A stretch of DNA of 40,362 nucleotides from Chromera velia (Eukaryota; Sar; Chromeraceae), in NCBI GenBank assembly GCA_018398765.1, contig JAHBMJ010002129.1:63593-103954 (forward strand), in the 5' to 3' direction. Position 1 is the first letter of the stretch; every line of letters starts with the position of its first letter. Below are positions 10,475-22,545 of the stretch, in pieces. Under the pieces are notes generated by a model that searched no databases, was not told where the DNA came from, and saw only the letters and a program-made list of their open reading frames with translations. Both the position numbers and the translations under genes were made by a program.

Positions 10475-10921
10475 ATGTGTGTGTGTGTGTGTGTGTGTGT
10501 ACATGCGGGCGTGAGTACGCATGAGTGTCTATCTGTGTGTCTGCGAGCCTCTCTGTCTGTGTGTTTGGCTGGTAGGCCGGCTGGCTATTTTGAGCTGTAG
10601 ATGCCACCTTACGTACGGATGTCGACGCACACACTATCTGCATGAATGCTGAATTAATGCCTGGCAATTCTCCTGAAAGTGATTTCGCACAAAGCGAGGT
10701 CGCCGTGGTGATCTTTGATGTTCATCCATCCATCCGTCCATTCGCCCACTCATCCATCCATCCATCCACCCACCCACCCACTTATCCATCCATCCATCCA
10801 TCCACCCACTCATCCATCCATCCGTCCGTCCATCCATCCACTCATCCCTCCATCCATCCGTCCGTCCATCCATCCATCCATCCATCCAGCCAGCCAGCCA
10901 GCTATCCGCGTTCCCCGATAC

Positions 10922-10972
<51 letters not shown>

Positions 10973-11341
10973 TGTGTCTGTCTGTTTGCAGGACCCTGTT
11001 GACGTCTCCCATGAGACCCTCGGTCTGTGCGCATTTCTGAAAGCGGAGATGGGGCCAATCGTTGTAAGTAGTTCGATCATGCCTCGATCTGTTTCTTTTT
11101 TTTCTTTCTTTCTTTCTGCCTCAATCCTCTGCGTGGAAAAGAGAGGGACAGGTAGGAAGAGTCAGTCTTCGATGGTGAGGGAGTGAGTCTTTCGGCCCAC
11201 GGGAAAAATGCTCCCTTTCTCTCTCTCGCCCGCGTGCGCGTCCTGTGTCTTTCTCATTCTTTCTTACTTTCTTTGTGCCTTCCTTCCCTCCTTCCTTCTT
11301 TCCTTCCTTCGTTCGTTCCTTCTTTCCTTTACCCGTTCGAC

Positions 11342-11375
<34 letters not shown>

Positions 11376-13905
11376 CCTCAATGCTCTTTCTGTTCTCTCC
11401 TCTGGCCGTCTCTCTTCTTCTGTTCTCTTCTCTCTTGGGCAAATAGAGGAAGCGCTCCGTCGAGTGCTTCTCTCTGGACATGCGGGCGGCAGCAATGGTT
11501 GATCGATCGAAGTGTATTTCTTTCTTTCTTTGTCTGTCACCCAGAATGCGGCATGTAGGCTTCGGCTGAGCTATGCGTTTGGCCATCCGCTTTCTGGTTT
11601 TCTCTGTCTCCTTCCACGCTGTACAAACACACACGTGTCAATCAATACATACGTGCACATATCTATATGCATGAAAATCTCTCGATGCGATGATTGATGC
11701 ATGCGGCTCCGTCTGGTTGCCACCTGTTTCGGTTTCTGTTTATCTCATCGTGTGCTGTTTCTGTCTGTCATCTTGTTACTTGCACGTGGAGGGAAGGGGG
11801 GTCTTTTCTTTTCTTGCCTTGCAGGAAGAGGCGATGATTTTCGGTTCCGTGCCTTTATTTGCATACAGAATTCTGAAAAAAAAAAAATCTTGCCTTGCAG
11901 GAAGAGGCAATGTTCGGGTCCAAAGCATCCCTTCAGGCATTCAGTCGGCCCCTTCTGTCTGGTGGCCTCCCGTTCCCTGCCTGGTCGCCTCTCAACGCTC
12001 TTCTCACGTCCGCTTTACTCTGGGGAAAGGAGAGGGGTGAGGGGGGAAGTGAAAAGGGGTGGGCACGCAAGGCACGGAGCGTGATCCGTCAGGTCAGGTA
12101 GGCGCGTCGGACTGCTTGGCTGCCTGGCTGGCAGAAGGAAGGCATGAATGCGTTTATGCGTGGATCTTTTGGTCGTCTGCTTGCAGAAGTGAAAAGAAAA
12201 AAAGTTTTGTTTCCAGAAGAGCAGGAAAGAAAGTGAATCCCCGTGTTGTTTTTTGATAGGAAATATCAGTTCGCCTGTTTGTCTGTCTCACTGTGTGTCC
12301 ATTGAGTGAGTGAGTGAGTGAGTGAGTGAGTGGGTGAGTGTGCGTGTATGGGAGGGAGGAGTCATGCCTCAAGCCCATCTGTCTGTTCGTGTGTCTGTCT
12401 GTTCGTGTTTTTGTTTGTTTTTCTGTTCGTGTGTTTGTCCGTTTATGTGTCTGTTTGTTTGTTTGTCTATTTTGAAATCTGAGGGCCTGCATTTGTGTCT
12501 ACAGGACAGACCCGGTCTGACACGGAAGACGCGTGACCAAGAATGTGAAATTGATTTCCGCATACCTGTTTGTTGTCTTATGGGAGGGAGGAACTTCTTC
12601 ACGTGTCCTGTATTTTCTTGAAAGGGGGATAAAGGGAGCGGTCCGCTAGAAGCATGTTGATGTGACGGAAAGATTTTGAAGACCCGTCGGTCGTTGGTTG
12701 ATTGTTGCCTTTTATATTATGACGCACCATGTCAGGCATACACATAATTATGCAGATGATGAAATGAATTCATGATGGAAGGACCCTTTGCTCCTGCGTG
12801 CCTGCAGTCGGTGAGTGCCCTGGATGCGTTGCGGGAGAAGAGCAGCCGAGCCCTCGGAGAGCGGTGCTGTTTTGCTTACTCGGACAAGTGAGCACAGACA
12901 TTCACATTCTCTCTCTGTGTGTGTATTGCACGCTTTTTGTCATTTTCGAATTTTCTCTTAATCTGATTTCTGTTTTCCTTTGCTCTTCATTTTTCAACTT
13001 TGTAGCTTTGCGGAAGAGAAGCAAAGCGCGCATATCGACTTTTCCTATTTCTTCTTTGTCTGTCTGCCGGTCGATCGGTCTGTCTGTCTCTGGCGTACTT
13101 ATTGCCACGGCACGTGTGCGCCTGCACAGATTTGAGTTTTTGTTTCTGTCTGAAAACAAATGCATTGCCCCGGCACGTGTGCGTTTGTGTACATTTGAGT
13201 GTTTGTACCCATGCATGGATGGATGGATCCTCCTGCTCACAAATGTGTGCGTGTGTGCGTGTGCGCGTGGTTGTGTCTTTTTCTTTCAGTCCCTCGTCGG
13301 TGGATGTGGTCTTCTATTCTCATTTCTTTTTCATCCTCGTGATGACCGTCCGCCCTGTCCTCCTTCGGCTCTGTCGCTGTGGGAGGAGGTCTTTGGAGGT
13401 GGGGGACGCGAGGGGAAACACGAGGGGCAGGCCAGGAGGGAGAACTGTGTCTCGACTTGGTGTTCGATTCTCTCTCGGGGGGGGGGGAGGCCTCGGACTG
13501 AGTGAGGAGACTTTGAATGCCCTTTTGGAGGAGACGGAAGGGGTGATCGAGTCCCGACCTTTCTCGGCCTCTGCAGCTTTTGCCGTCCTGAACGTCCTCA
13601 CGGCTTCTGAACTCAAAAACGTCCGCGCGTGTATGTGTGAATGTATGAATGCCGCTCGGGAGTTTTTCTTATTGAAGGCAAAGAATCATTTTTCGTTGTC
13701 TGTCTGCGTGTTCGTCCTAAGCTTCCTTCTCTCTAAATCTGTTGACTGTCTCCTTTTTTTTGTGAGGGGAAAAAGGGTGAATGCAGGAGCTCAATGATTC
13801 GATCATCTCTTGAAGTGTATCTTTCTTGTTTCTTCCGTCTCCACTAGTTTTCTTCGTTCTTTTCCACCATTCAGAGAGAAGGGCAGGGGGGGAGACACGC
13901 ACACA

Positions 13906-13953
<48 letters not shown>

Positions 13954-14835
13954 TCGTTCCAAATTTGGAGACAAAAAAAAGGGATCTCTCCGACCTTCTT
14001 TTTCTGGTGGTGGGAACAACTTGTTCTTTTTGTTTCTTCTTCTTCAAGATTTGATCAGCTAACTGCTTAATTTCTTTTGATTGGAGATGAGATGCGCAGA
14101 TCTGCCGGGAGTCCGGGTGCGCCCCCTGGATGTGGGAGGAGACTGCGGCAACAGAGGAAGAGACTGAGGCGGAGATGGAAAGGGAGAGGCAAACAGAGAG
14201 GGAGAGGGAGACGGAAAGGGTGATGGCTGATCTCCTGATGGCTGCGAAAATCTGCTCTGACTTCGAGGCTGTGATAGACAGTCAGTCAGTCATTCATTCA
14301 TTCAGTCAGTCAGTCAGTCAATCCGTCAGTCAGTCATTCAGTCAATCCGTCAGTCAGTCAGTTAGTCAGTCAGTCAGTCAGTCAGTTAGTCAGTCATTCA
14401 GTCAATCCGTCAGTCAGTTAGTCAGTCAGACAGTCAGTCAGTCAGTCATCCAGTCAATCCGTCAGTCAGTCAGTCAGTCAGTCAGTCAGTCAGTCATTCA
14501 GTCAATCCGTCAGTCAGTTAGTCAGTCAGTCAGTCAGTCAGTTGGTCAGTCTTCCAGACAAACAGTCATATGGTGAGTGTCTATGGAAACGGGTCTCTAT
14601 CGCTGTTCGGTCGTGAGAGAATGTGGCAGGCTGTGTAGTCGCATGCATGTGCGTGAGGCAAATCGACTCACTCCTCGACGGTTTTTTTTTATGCACTTCG
14701 GGAGAGCGGCCATGCACCCACTCATGTAGCCGTGCAAATAGACAAAATGCTTTAATTCAGTCGGCATTCCCCCCCCCTCCCCTTACAATCTTTGTGTGTG
14801 ACTAGGTTGCAAGTCTGCCTGTCATCCTCCCGTGA

Positions 14836-14883
<48 letters not shown>

Positions 14884-15530
14884 GCGTGCGTGCGTGCGTG
14901 CGTGCCTACCTTTTTTTCTTTGTTTCCCCATTGCTGTTTCGTAGTGGAGGTAAAGAAGGAGCAGAAGAGGGCCAGGAGACTCCGGAATTTGCTTGACATT
15001 GTTTGAAGATCGAAAGAAAGAAAACTGCTCTCTATGTGTGCGCGTATTCATTCCAATTCTGAAATGGTCGTCCTTCTGTGCGATGCACTCACTTTGCAGC
15101 AAAGATAGAGCCCGATGCAGACGTCGCTGGAATGACTATCAGATTTCCGAATTCTATGGGAAGGAATCGGGAGCATGGGAGACGGGGGCGGTGTGTGATC
15201 CGCCCTCTGGTGTCTTCCACGTCCTTTCCTAACCTTCGTCCTCCTCCCTCGCTCTCTTTCTCCCTTCCATCATTTCTCGAAAACCTGATCTCCTTTGGGC
15301 AAGAAGCCGCACAGACACCACCTGGGAGGGAGTGGGGAGACCCAGCGGCTGCCAGTGGAAGCACAGAGGAGCAGGAGCATGCAGGAGGAACGGCCGAGAT
15401 GGAGGGACACGGGGGCCAGGGTGTACCTCAGGGATTCGCAGTGTCTCAGTCCAGACTGCGCGAGATGCAGGGGAACGCTTTAGCTATCGGAGCAGCTCTC
15501 GGTGTCATGCTTCTTGTCAAGGGACTCTGA
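7656..15530 (+). CDS. Metaxin-like protein (SAM37/metaxin family, mitochondrial outer membrane), 18 exons
   Basis: Metaxins sit on the mitochondrial outer membrane and help insert beta-barrel proteins with SAM50. Exons by phase: 7656-7662, 7990-8056, 8201-8227, 8485-8515, 9239-9343, 9786-9821, 9972-10007, 10349-10390, 10992-11063, 11447-11497, 11545-~11576, 11901-12036, 12505-12532, ~12816-12887, 13290-13620, 14100-14280, 14945-15000, 15105-15530, about 575 residues. Family marks: LVLHSFEP start, [34 protein letters not shown] (thioredoxin-like half), [21 protein letters not shown], the FSRPLL...LPFPAW block, and the GST-C block [14 protein letters not shown] followed by [13 protein letters not shown]. 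The C-terminus ends in a hydrophobic tail ([17 protein letters not shown]), as expected for a tail-anchored protein. Insertions in exons 15 and 18 make it longer than animal metaxins (about 300). The 3' end of exon 11 and the 5' end of exon 14 are not settled. Confidence 0.8.
7692..7985 (+). repeat. Compound microsatellite filling metaxin-like intron 1
   Basis: After the GTCAGT donor at 7663 the intron is a succession of TC, TCTA, TGCG, TCTG, TCTA and TG arrays, and the final TG run passes directly into the acceptor TGTGTGCAG at 7989. Almost no unique sequence is left in this intron. Confidence 0.95.
8612..8690 (+). repeat. (TTTC)n microsatellite in metaxin-like intron 4
   Basis: TTTC units with small interruptions are followed by TCTG units and a long pyrimidine-rich stretch up to about 8870. 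It makes long open frames of Phe, Ser and Leu in several frames; these are artefacts of the repeat. Confidence 0.95.
9399..9580 (+). repeat. TC, GAGT and TG arrays with a G run holding an ambiguous base
   Basis: Intron 5 of the metaxin-like gene carries TC, GAGT and TG arrays and then a run of G with one N at about 9567. The N marks a homopolymer the assembly could not resolve. Confidence 0.95.
10723..10890 (+). repeat. (CATC)n tetranucleotide array in metaxin-like intron 8
   Basis: CATC units with CCAC, CGTC and CTCA variants span about 170 bases and are followed by GCCA, TCTG, TC and TG arrays up to the acceptor before exon 9 at 10992. Confidence 0.95.
11812..11911 (+). repeat. Duplicated 3' splice site before metaxin-like exon 12
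   Basis: The string TCTTGCCTTGCAGGAAGAGG is present twice, with its AG ends at 11823 and 11900, 77 bases apart. After it the first copy reads CGATGATTTTCGG and the second CAATGTTCGGG, so the duplicate covers the polypyrimidine tract, the acceptor and the first codons of the exon. Only the second copy leads into the conserved metaxin frame ([11 protein letters not shown]). Confidence 0.85.
14281..14560 (+). repeat. (GTCA)n array starting at the 5' splice site of metaxin-like intron 16
   Basis: The donor GTCAGT at 14281 is itself the first unit of a 280-base array of GTCA with ATTC, ATCC and GTTA variants. It translates to repeated Ser-Gln-Ser-Val text if read through, which is not coding. Confidence 0.95.
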
Positions 15531-17828
15531 AAAGTGTAGGTGGGATTCTCCACCACGAACAGACTGCTCGTACTAAAACATTAAGAACAGACTTTTGAAA
15601 TGAATAGAAAGTCAAGTCTGCGGTAGAAGTTTGATCCTAGTAAAAGCCGGCAAATTTGGCAAAATTGTTCTAATTATATTTTATTTATGTCAAATGTTTA
15701 TGGGAATTTTAAGCTAAAATAACTAATTTATGTTCGAATATGTTATCTTTGAGTTTTAGACTCAGGCTAGGTTTTAGAGTGTTGATACACAAAAATCTAG
15801 TTAGAAATTTAGCTGTCTATCTAACTGTATGTATGTTATAATCCCGTGTGTGCAGAACTTTTGCCAAAGTTGCGTAACACACCTAATATCTAGTAGGTTA
15901 GTGCCTCGACCAGCCATGTCGCGGTTCATTTAAACGTCCGTGCGGGGCATAAACCTTGATTGTTTATGCGACCGCGCGTGGTATATAGGGCCTTTCACAG
16001 TGTCAGACTATGAACTGCCCTCTGAGATGCACTCTTGCATACATAGCCGATTATATTTTTGTCTAAAAAAAAATTTCAGCCGTATATTAAATATATAGCC
16101 GTTTTGTCAGCCACTTCATTTGCATATGTTGCTCCAAAGATATGCAATCATGCATATATATAATCCACTACCACCAGCACCGTGTCTGCGACTTACTGCC
16201 TAGCTTACTGCTCACACTAGCCTCATTCTTACATTGCTTTCATCTCATTGCGTGTTCTCAATGCCTCTTATTCGTTTGCTTTATCTCACTGCACTCCATT
16301 TTCTCCTTCCCGCTTGCCTGTGTCATTGTACATCCTCGTTGTCTACATGCATCCTGCAGCTCTCCAACTGCCCAAAATGATGCGGTTGTGTTAGCTCATT
16401 GCGCTGATATGTTCACTTATGCAGGTCTGTTGCTCGCATTCGATCATGCATTCACTTAACGTATATATATCAATCTCTATCCATCTTATCACCGCTCGAT
16501 CCCACAATAATCGGTTTTACTGCGTGCTTTCGCATGACAATCCACTGCCCTACCTACTTCGTTTCACTGTTCTCATTGCACTTTTGTACACCACATCTCT
16601 CCCACTGTTATCTAAGTTGCCTCTTCGCCGAGCCTTTCGCGCTCACGTCAGCTCTCACATCGAGTCCGAGATCGAGTCTCATTAAATCTCAGTCTTCTCA
16701 GTTCAGTGCTCTGATTTCAATGCATGGCCTCTTCCCGCTGTATTCTCTCTCATGTTTGGTTCTCGCTTTTTTCTGCCCACAGCCATCAACTCATTGCTCT
16801 TATGCCCCAGCTATCACCCGGCGCAGACAAGTAGGCATGAAGGCAGGCAGGCAGGCAGGCAGATATGCCAAACAAAAGAATAAGCAGACCCATAAAATAA
16901 GAGAATGACACTGGTAAAATAGTAGAAAGGCAGAGAGACATGCAAACACGCAAACATAGGCACTGCCAGGTAGGCAGACAGGCAGGCAGGCAGACAGACA
17001 GACAGATAGACAGATACACAGGCTACTCTCTCGGTGACCCTGTTTGCTTACATCTTATCTCTTCACTTGCATTTCACTTTTCTTATCTTGCCTCTCTCAT
17101 GTCATTTCTCTCAATTCTAACCTCTTATCCGACCTCTCAGCTGTACATATCTCTACATGTCAACCTCACAAACAAACTGTGAGATTCAGAAGTCGCAATC
17201 CCACTCTGCTTCCGTTTTGACGTTTCTTTCCGGTATGACTCAGCGTATTCCTGCTTACCTGCCTGTTGGCTGTCGTACAGGGATGCCTTCCTGTATGCCT
17301 GACCGCATTTCTAATTTTGTCTTCTTTTCTGAGTGTGCTCAAAGTTCTGCCTCCCTGTCTGTTTGACTGTTTTCTCATCATCCCAGCTAGGTATCCATTC
17401 TGTCTGCCTGACTTAGTCTACTTCCCGAATTTTGATTGAAGTGTCAGACACAACAATGTTTGCTGGCTGCAGCTGCAGGAATAAGATGGTCTGGCTCTTT
17501 GAACAGAAAAGTCCGACTGTCTACAATACGTAAACCGGTTCAAAAATCCCGCAAGATCTTGTATATGACACTACGAGCAGTATGGACGAGGAAATTTGAG
17601 GCCTCAGAGAGCAGTGTCCAAAGATTTGAAGGACCCGGTCTTCCCCATAGAGATACGACTAGAGTGAACGTGACTAGCTCTGTTTGTTAGGGCAGTTTGA
17701 CCATCTACAGCTTCATTGGAGTAATAGCACATAGTCCTCGTATTATCCATCGTCCTTCAATGTACTGACGAGTCAGTCCAGACTCGAAGGAATTTTTGGT
17801 TAACTGCTGCAATTGAAGTAGTCCTACC
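15531..17828. other. AT-rich island and unassigned intergenic sequence
   Basis: Just after the metaxin-like stop the sequence becomes AT-rich (about 15560-16170). From 16140 to 17400 it is mixed, with CAGG and CAGA repeats near 16840-17010. Open frames here are short, lack convincing starts and look like chance. No RNA gene was recognised. Confidence 0.45.
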
Positions 17829-20800
17829 ATGCCTCCCGAACCGTCGCTGGCGCTGGAGAAAGGTGGGTTATCCCAAATTTATAACAGAATGCAGAATGCT
17901 GTGCATGATTTCTCAACATTCTGACTGCCTGAACCGTCTGAGTCCTGCTTCCGCTCGTAGGAAACCTCACCGTTGAGGAAAATGGGTGGAGGTGGTCTGG
18001 TGCGGTAAAAGACCATGAGTTCAAAACAGCAAACAACAACAGAAAATTCATAATCCACAAGGATAGAGAAACCATTCTGTCCATCAAAAAATTTAATGCG
18101 GGGTCAGTGCCCGCACAAAGCCTCGAGCTCGATGACCTGGTCTTCTTTTTTGCCAGTAGGTTTACTTTAGGCTCTTGATAGCTATTTCATATCTTGTTTC
18201 CGCACCTCTTTCCATTCTGATGCTTGCAAAAAGACGAAAAGAGGCTATATGTGCATCGACTATCTCAAGAAAAGGTCCCAGACAGTTGTGGTCAGTCTTC
18301 GTTTTGAGTTTCAATTCTAACCTCAGACATGATCCAGTTTCAAAATTGGGACTGCCCTGCTCTTACTGACTTTTTCCCCGCCTGCTTTCTCACTGAGTTG
18401 TTTCCAGGATAGCGTGCAAGTCAAAGTCGGCACCTCAACCGAAGAGCCCCTAGAGGAGCCAAGAAACGGCCGGTTATGTCTCCAGACTGCCTGGGTAGAC
18501 GCCTCTGGGAGAGTGGCCGCAGAAGGAAATGAGGCACACATTTTTCTCAGAAGGAGGGATGGGAATAGAAGATGGTTCGCAAGAATAGACAAGCTCATAC
18601 AGCCAAAGGCTGTTAAGAAGTTATACAAGCCTGAGAGTGAGAAAACAGTCCAGGCTGTGCTAACTTTCGCTCTTGAAGGAGGGTAGGAGATCAAACTTGT
18701 GAGCTGGATCCCCCCCAAAGAGCATGAAACAGTGCAGAAACTTGGCACAAACCACTGGGCGTCCGTAAAGTTGAAGGATATTATGAATGTTTTCTACGAG
18801 TCAAATGGAAATAACTATAGTGAAGGTCAATCAATAAACTCTTTGCTGCAAATTCTTGCTTTCTTGTTTTGCAAGACTGCCCAATCACACAGAGTAAAAC
18901 GGAGTAGCAACTGCTCGTCTTTGTCGGTTTTGACGTTTCAATGAGGTAAGCTCCTTTTCTGTTTTAGCTGATCGCAGCTTAGATAACCAAACGGGTTCGG
19001 GCCGTGCTCTTGAAAATCCAAAAGCAGAGGCAGGAGGCAGAAGAAGAAAAGAAAGAAAAAGCGAGGCAGGAGAGAGAAAGGATGCGCCGGAAGCTTCTGA
19101 AGCCCAAGCATACGGACGGGCCCACAGATTCGTGGGCTCCTTTTTTCGACTCTCTTATGATGAAGAACACAGAAAAGCTCCTGACATGGTTGGAGGTCCT
19201 TTCCCGGCCTAAGGGAGGGGGATCTGTCGAGAAGGTTCCTCCACTCCCACAGGATTTTGAGTACAAGACCGTCGATAAGTACAACAGGTCTATGCTGCTC
19301 TTCCCTATCCAGGTGTCCTTTCTGAGTGCGAAATTTCTGTTGCTGATTGTGTGAGATCTGTCTCTTTTTTGCAGTATATTCGCCCCTGCCGTGATTGACG
19401 ATGTTGCCACGGAGGCCGCCACTGTGGGAAAGAGAGTTCGGCAGAGGGCAGCGTTGGCGGGGGCGGGGGAGGAACAAGACGAGGCCTTTGAAATTCTGGG
19501 GATGCCGACAAGACTGGGCATAGCGCTCGTCGACCTCCAGATCATACTAGTCAGTGACGGGGTAGCAGGGGGCTTGGTTACGCTTTTACATCTTGTTTGC
19601 ATGAGACTGACTTCGTATGTATCTATGACACTTATCCAGATGGGCACTCCTAGCAGTGTTCCATCTGTAGATGACCTCTTCTGGGTAAAAAACAGCCCGT
19701 TCGGCTCAGATGGGTGTTTTGGCGTCTGCCGGAGTACGTCTGTGCCCACTGGGGTGACTAGAAGATGTGCAGGGAGGGGTTTAGTGCAAGTCTAGGCTTT
19801 GTTTCTGTATGTGCCCGGCGCTGCCCGCCTGGGCAATACATGTAGCAGAGGTGTGTTGAACAGCAAGAAGAAGAGGCAGCGGCTGCGCGCCATGGCCTTG
19901 GGTGAGAACATCACCACCTTTCTCCGCAGAATGGAAAAACACACAGTTCTCCCTCACAGCAGACTGTGCCATTCCCTCATCTCTAATTCTCACATGCAGA
20001 AGACAACAGCAGCATTTGACGAAGAAGAAGAGACCCAAGCGGTACCACTCTCCCCAACAGAGCAGAAGATCTCGGATGTTCTGACTTTCGACGACGGGCA
20101 AAAGGAAGCCTACCGCATCTTGAAGAGATACCCCTATGCTGTGGTGGTCGCCGGACCGGGAGGGAGGAAGTCCCGCCTGGCGCGGGGTTGCATGTCGAGG
20201 CTGTGAGCAGAGATAGGGAAGGAAAAGAAGGGTCTTTTTGCTGGAGAGTCGAACGCATGCGTATTTGATTTGGCTACAAAGACCCTTGACAAAGGGCTAG
20301 TGGACGGGAACAGGATCGATCCCCGCATCCTCATAAATGCCACTCCCCTCACTCTTAGAAAGAAGTGTTCTTCCGACGTTGCCGAGAAACTGACACCTTT
20401 TTGTTTGTCTGTGAAGGCCAAAGCTTTGGGCAAGAACGAAGGGCTCTCCCATAGCAAAGCGGAAGAGAAGGTTTTGTAAGAGGCATTCCTTATATTCTCG
20501 ACCCTTTCCCGACTCCTCATCCTTCAAAGCTTCCAGCAGAGAATGAAAGAGAAAGTTGTGTGGGGCCTAGCAATATATGAGGAGGCAGGACAGAGTACAG
20601 AACCCAGCGCCATCCTCTTCCAAGTGATGAATGCCGAGAATATGCTCCTTATTGGAGATCTAGAGCAGCTCCGCCCCCAAGTTTGGGGGGCAGCGGCAAA
20701 GATTGCAGGACTAGGACGTTCTTTGTTCCAGCGATAGGTCTGGGGGGGGGTGCAAAACAGCCCATCTGATATTCCAGTACCGCTACAAGAGCGGGATTAG

Positions 20801-21762
20801 GGATTGCGTTCGTTTGCTTGGATACGGCCCCGAGCTTTTGAAAGACGCTCGGGTCGTTGTCGAGTGTCTCAACCTCCACGGGATGTCTTCTTTTCCTGAT
20901 TCTCTTTTTTTTGCAGTCAGTGGAAATTTTAAAGAGGATCAGCTAAGGGAGAAGGAGAAGGAAGAAGACGGGACGCCGAGTTGGAGAAATCTGGAGGAGG
21001 CAGAGGTGGTTGCAGATGTTGTCGAAAAACTTGATTGCGTGAACAAGGAGGGCCGTGTAGAGATCAGGCAGACTCAGGTTAACCGGCTCGGCCTTTTACA
21101 GATTTTGCCAACTCGGCGTCCCGTCCCCTTCGTTCTCCTCTAGGTTCTCCTTTCCCCTTGGCTGATCCTCTTATCTGTTGAGTGCAACAAAAAGAAAATC
21201 AGGGAAAGAAGACATCCCAAGGAGATTTAAAAGCTCCACAACGACCCAAGCGTCTTTCAACAGCTTGGGGCCGTATGCAAGCAAACAAACACAATTCCCA
21301 TGTTAGCTTTTTAATCAAATGACTTCTGTGTGTACTCATTTCCTCTGTTTGCTCCTCTTTGCTTTCTCGATGAATGACAATCAGGAAGGAAGAAAGTGGA
21401 CAAGGAAGAGTATCGGGGTTATCACTTCATACAAGGCACAGGTGGCGGCAATCCTTTCCACCCTAAAAAAAAGGGGGATAGAAGACGTGACAGTGGCAAC
21501 AGTGGACAGCTTCCAGGGGGTAGAGAGAGAAATCATCATCTACTCTCCTGTGCGAACCGCCGCCCCCCAGCAAATCGAGGAGTTTCAGAGTGCAAAGGGA
21601 AATAGAAAGGCGGAAGAGGCTCTGTGAAACAAAGCGGTGGGGTTTTCATTTGATCGTGAACACACTTTCACTGCCATCTCCCGTGCAAAAGAGCATCTGA
21701 TCCTTGTGGGGCACCTCTCCACAATGCAGGCTTTTGATGGTCCCATCGCGCCAGTCTGTTAG
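17829..21762 (+). pseudogene. Decayed SF1 (UPF1/DNA2/NAM7-type) helicase
   Basis: Exon 1 starts with MPPEPSLALEK at 17829 and ends at a GTGGGT donor (17863); exon 2 begins at 17961 in matching phase (GNLTVEENGWRWSGAV). Helicase motifs follow in order: Q-motif region FDDGQKEAY (about 20090), a Walker A remnant AGPGGRKSR (about 20150), motif II as YEEAGQSTEP (about 20580), motif III LIGDLEQLRPQ (about 20655), FQYRYKSGI (about 20775), VITSYKAQ (about 21420), motif V TVDSFQGVEREIIIYSPVR (about 21505) and motif VI TAISRAKEHLILVG (about 21670). The frame is broken by TAG 18684, TGA 20204, TAA 20477, TAG 20735 and TGA 21625, and shifts between 20737 and 20770. Walker A lacks the usual GTGKS, and the DEAG box has Glu for Asp, so catalysis would fail even with the stops ignored. 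All three stop codons occur, which argues against recoding. A charged Lys/Glu tail continues to about 21930. Confidence 0.75.
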
Positions 21763-22269
21763 CTTCTCGAGTCCCGTCACAGTGTCTTCGCCCCCAGCAG
21801 CATCCACTCAGTGTTTCATCGCCTGACAAAGCAAAAGAGAAGAAGACAAGAGGGAGAGGCGCAGGAAGAAAAAGATGAAGAAGACGGGGAGGCAGTTGTT
21901 CCAGCACTGCCAGAGAAACGATAGAAAGCAGATGGAGGCAACTCTGCACCTCTCTCTGTCCGACTCAAAGCAGAGACGGGTCACTCCTCCGCGGCTGCCT
22001 CCGTCTGTGCTGAGACAGACTTTCAAATTGGTTCCTCCCTGCCCCCCTCATCCGTCCCTCCGGCTGCCTTTGGCCCTCAGGGAGGCATGTTGAATGGAAG
22101 TGAGTGAACAACCTTCCTTACCAATTCCTTCCCTTTCAAGTTATGCCTTGGTGAGATTGTGTTTTTTTTTTTTTTCTCGCAGCTGGATTCCCTGGTCCTC
22201 AGGGCGACCGGACTTCCTGGCGGAGCCAAAGTAGGAGGGGGTGAGGGGGGATTTGAAGGGATCAGGGTG

Positions 22270-22545
22270 GGAGTGGGTGAAGAGAAGGGGGGAATTGGGA
22301 CCATGTTGCATCAGTAAAAGCTTCGGTCTCTCTCTGCCTTCTTCCTCTCCCTTTTCACATAGATCGATGGATGGATGGACGAACGGATGGAAAAAACGAT
22401 GGATGGATGGAGGGATGGACGGACATGGGAGTAGGGGAAGAGAAGGGGGGAATTGGGACCATGTTGCGTCAGTAAAAGCTTCGGTCTCTCTCTTCCCTCT
22501 TCCTCTCCCTTTTCATATGGATCGATAGATGGATAGACGGATGGA
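22270..22545. repeat. Tandem duplication of a ~156-bp unit next to GGAT arrays
   Basis: The segment holding GGGGGGAATTGGGACCATG, then TCAGTAAAAGCTTCGGTCTC, then TTCCTCTCCCTTTTCA appears at about 22285-22360 and again at about 22445-22520 with few differences. Each copy runs into a GGAT/GATC array. Confidence 0.85.

Noticed and set aside
10723-10890. Regularly spaced repeats resembling a CRISPR array
   Set aside because: The unit is only 4 bases with no unique spacers; it is a microsatellite in a eukaryotic intron. The 42-bp repeat at 6476 is coding and also has no spacers.
14130-14576. Open frame ending in repeated Ser-Gln-Ser-Val, like a structural repeat protein
   Set aside because: The first part is true exon 16, but the Ser-Gln repeats are the GTCA array that starts at the donor; the next exon joins in phase from 14280 to 14945.
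20150-21630. Stop-codon readthrough or selenocysteine in the helicase
   Set aside because: TGA, TAA and TAG all interrupt the frame, there is also a frameshift, and Walker A and motif II residues are changed; decay explains this better than recoding.
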